Source: an uncultured Alphaproteobacteria bacterium
GTDB lineage: Bacteria > Pseudomonadota > Alphaproteobacteria > RF32 > CAG-239
Assembly: GCA_910580155.1 (NCBI GenBank)
Contig: CAJTWX010000084.1
Span: 1-5,873, forward strand
Direction of reading: 5' to 3'
DNA: 5,873 nt
Shown: positions 5,685-5,873 of the stretch, piece after piece
Layout of the letters: each line of letters starts with the position of its first letter
How positions within the stretch are numbered: the stretch's first letter is position 1
The notes under the pieces: model-generated
Databases searched by the model: none
What the model was told of the DNA's origin: nothing
The model's input: only the letters and a program-made list of their open reading frames with translations
Position numbers and translations under genes: made by a program

Positions 5685-5821
5685 TTAATTTCTGAACTTC
5701 TTACTCAACTCGACCAGCCTTTGTGTGTAAAGAAATATATTTTGTCGCTCGACAACCCATCATCCGCCGCAGCCTTAAACCCAAACAGCACCAACGCTGA
5801 AATCAATAAAATTTTCCGCAT
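5685..5821 (-). CDS. small secreted peptide gene, apparently frameshifted
   Basis: On the minus strand an ATG at 5819-5821, preceded by GGAGG at good spacing, opens a 38-codon frame ending at TGA 5705-5707. It begins MRKILLISALVLFGF and continues KAAADDG, a textbook signal peptide with a cleavage site after AAA. After SSDK the read frame gives IYFFTHKGWSS. The -1 frame instead continues NIFLYTQRL and VELSKKFRN to TAA at 5685-5687. One extra A in the A4 run (TTTT at 5740-5743 on +) would join both halves into a 45-residue precursor with a basic C terminus, so a one-base deletion, sequencing error or programmed shift is likely. A terminator follows at 5653-5624. Its promoter is not visible before the window edge. 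I do not recognise the family; the mature part is about 25 residues and its role is unknown. Confidence 0.5.
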
Positions 5822-5873
5822 AATTCCCTCCGTTCTACTCAATGCAACAATCAACGGCCTTGCGCACAAAGGC

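Noticed and set aside
5656..5695. + strand 8-codon ORF MANVSFNF behind a strong AGGAGG
   Set aside because: The ribosome site is striking, but the ORF is tiny, has no visible + strand promoter or downstream gene, and lies in the 3' region of the minus-strand small gene.
5716..5873. Inverted near-repeats GCCTTTGTGTGT (5716-5727) and GCGCACAAAGGC (5862-5873), plus the GCCTT/AAGGC hairpin at the window edge
   Set aside because: Only 10 of 12 bases match, there is no T run, and the edge cuts the context; chance is a sufficient explanation.

Overview
The window reads as a chromosomal segment of a low-to-moderate GC Gram-negative bacterium, most likely an AT-rich (perhaps gut-associated) alphaproteobacterium. 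The reasons are an rpiB-glyA pair with alphaproteobacterial-looking proteins, tRNA genes that encode their own CCA, and exported proteins with Gram-negative style signal peptides. This placement is inference from protein flavour and gene order; no rRNA or other strong marker is present.

Layout. Left end (1-778, + strand): the last 28 codons of an unidentified gene overlap an AlkD-type DNA alkylation repair gene. That gene converges, with a 4-base overlap of the ends, on a minus-strand operon (2470 down to 775) of rpiB (ribose-5-phosphate isomerase B) and glyA (serine hydroxymethyltransferase). Middle (2580-2850, + strand): an AT-rich promoter drives tRNA-Cys(GCA) and tRNA-Asn(GTT), which end in a strong intrinsic terminator. 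Directly after it sits a class A beta-lactamase of the A2 type (CfxA/CblA/PER-like), predicted to be a lipoprotein. The gap holds no room for a conventional promoter of its own. Next (3729-4746): an exported alpha/beta hydrolase lies behind a promoter with a 19-bp spacer and a centred dyad, the hallmark of MerR-family control. This hydrolase stops before the region that should carry its catalytic histidine, so it looks like a C-terminally decayed gene. Right part (minus strand): a gene for a regulator made of two fused ArsR-like winged-helix domains has its own promoter, preceded by the terminator of a tiny gene for a secreted peptide. That tiny gene appears to be disrupted by one missing base.

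How the parts work together. glyA and rpiB are housekeeping genes of one-carbon and pentose-phosphate metabolism. The tRNA pair is an ordinary tRNA transcription unit. The beta-lactamase, MerR-type promoter plus hydrolase, tandem wHTH regulator and small secreted peptide form an accessory stretch with signs of turnover. I found no CRISPR array, intact insertion sequence, integrase or phage gene, and no gene-free stretch longer than 300 bases. I did not find a complete new multi-gene system; the most unusual items are the tandem wHTH regulator with a CxxC tail, the MerR-type promoter in front of a truncated enzyme, competing hairpins after that gene, and the tiny secreted-peptide gene.
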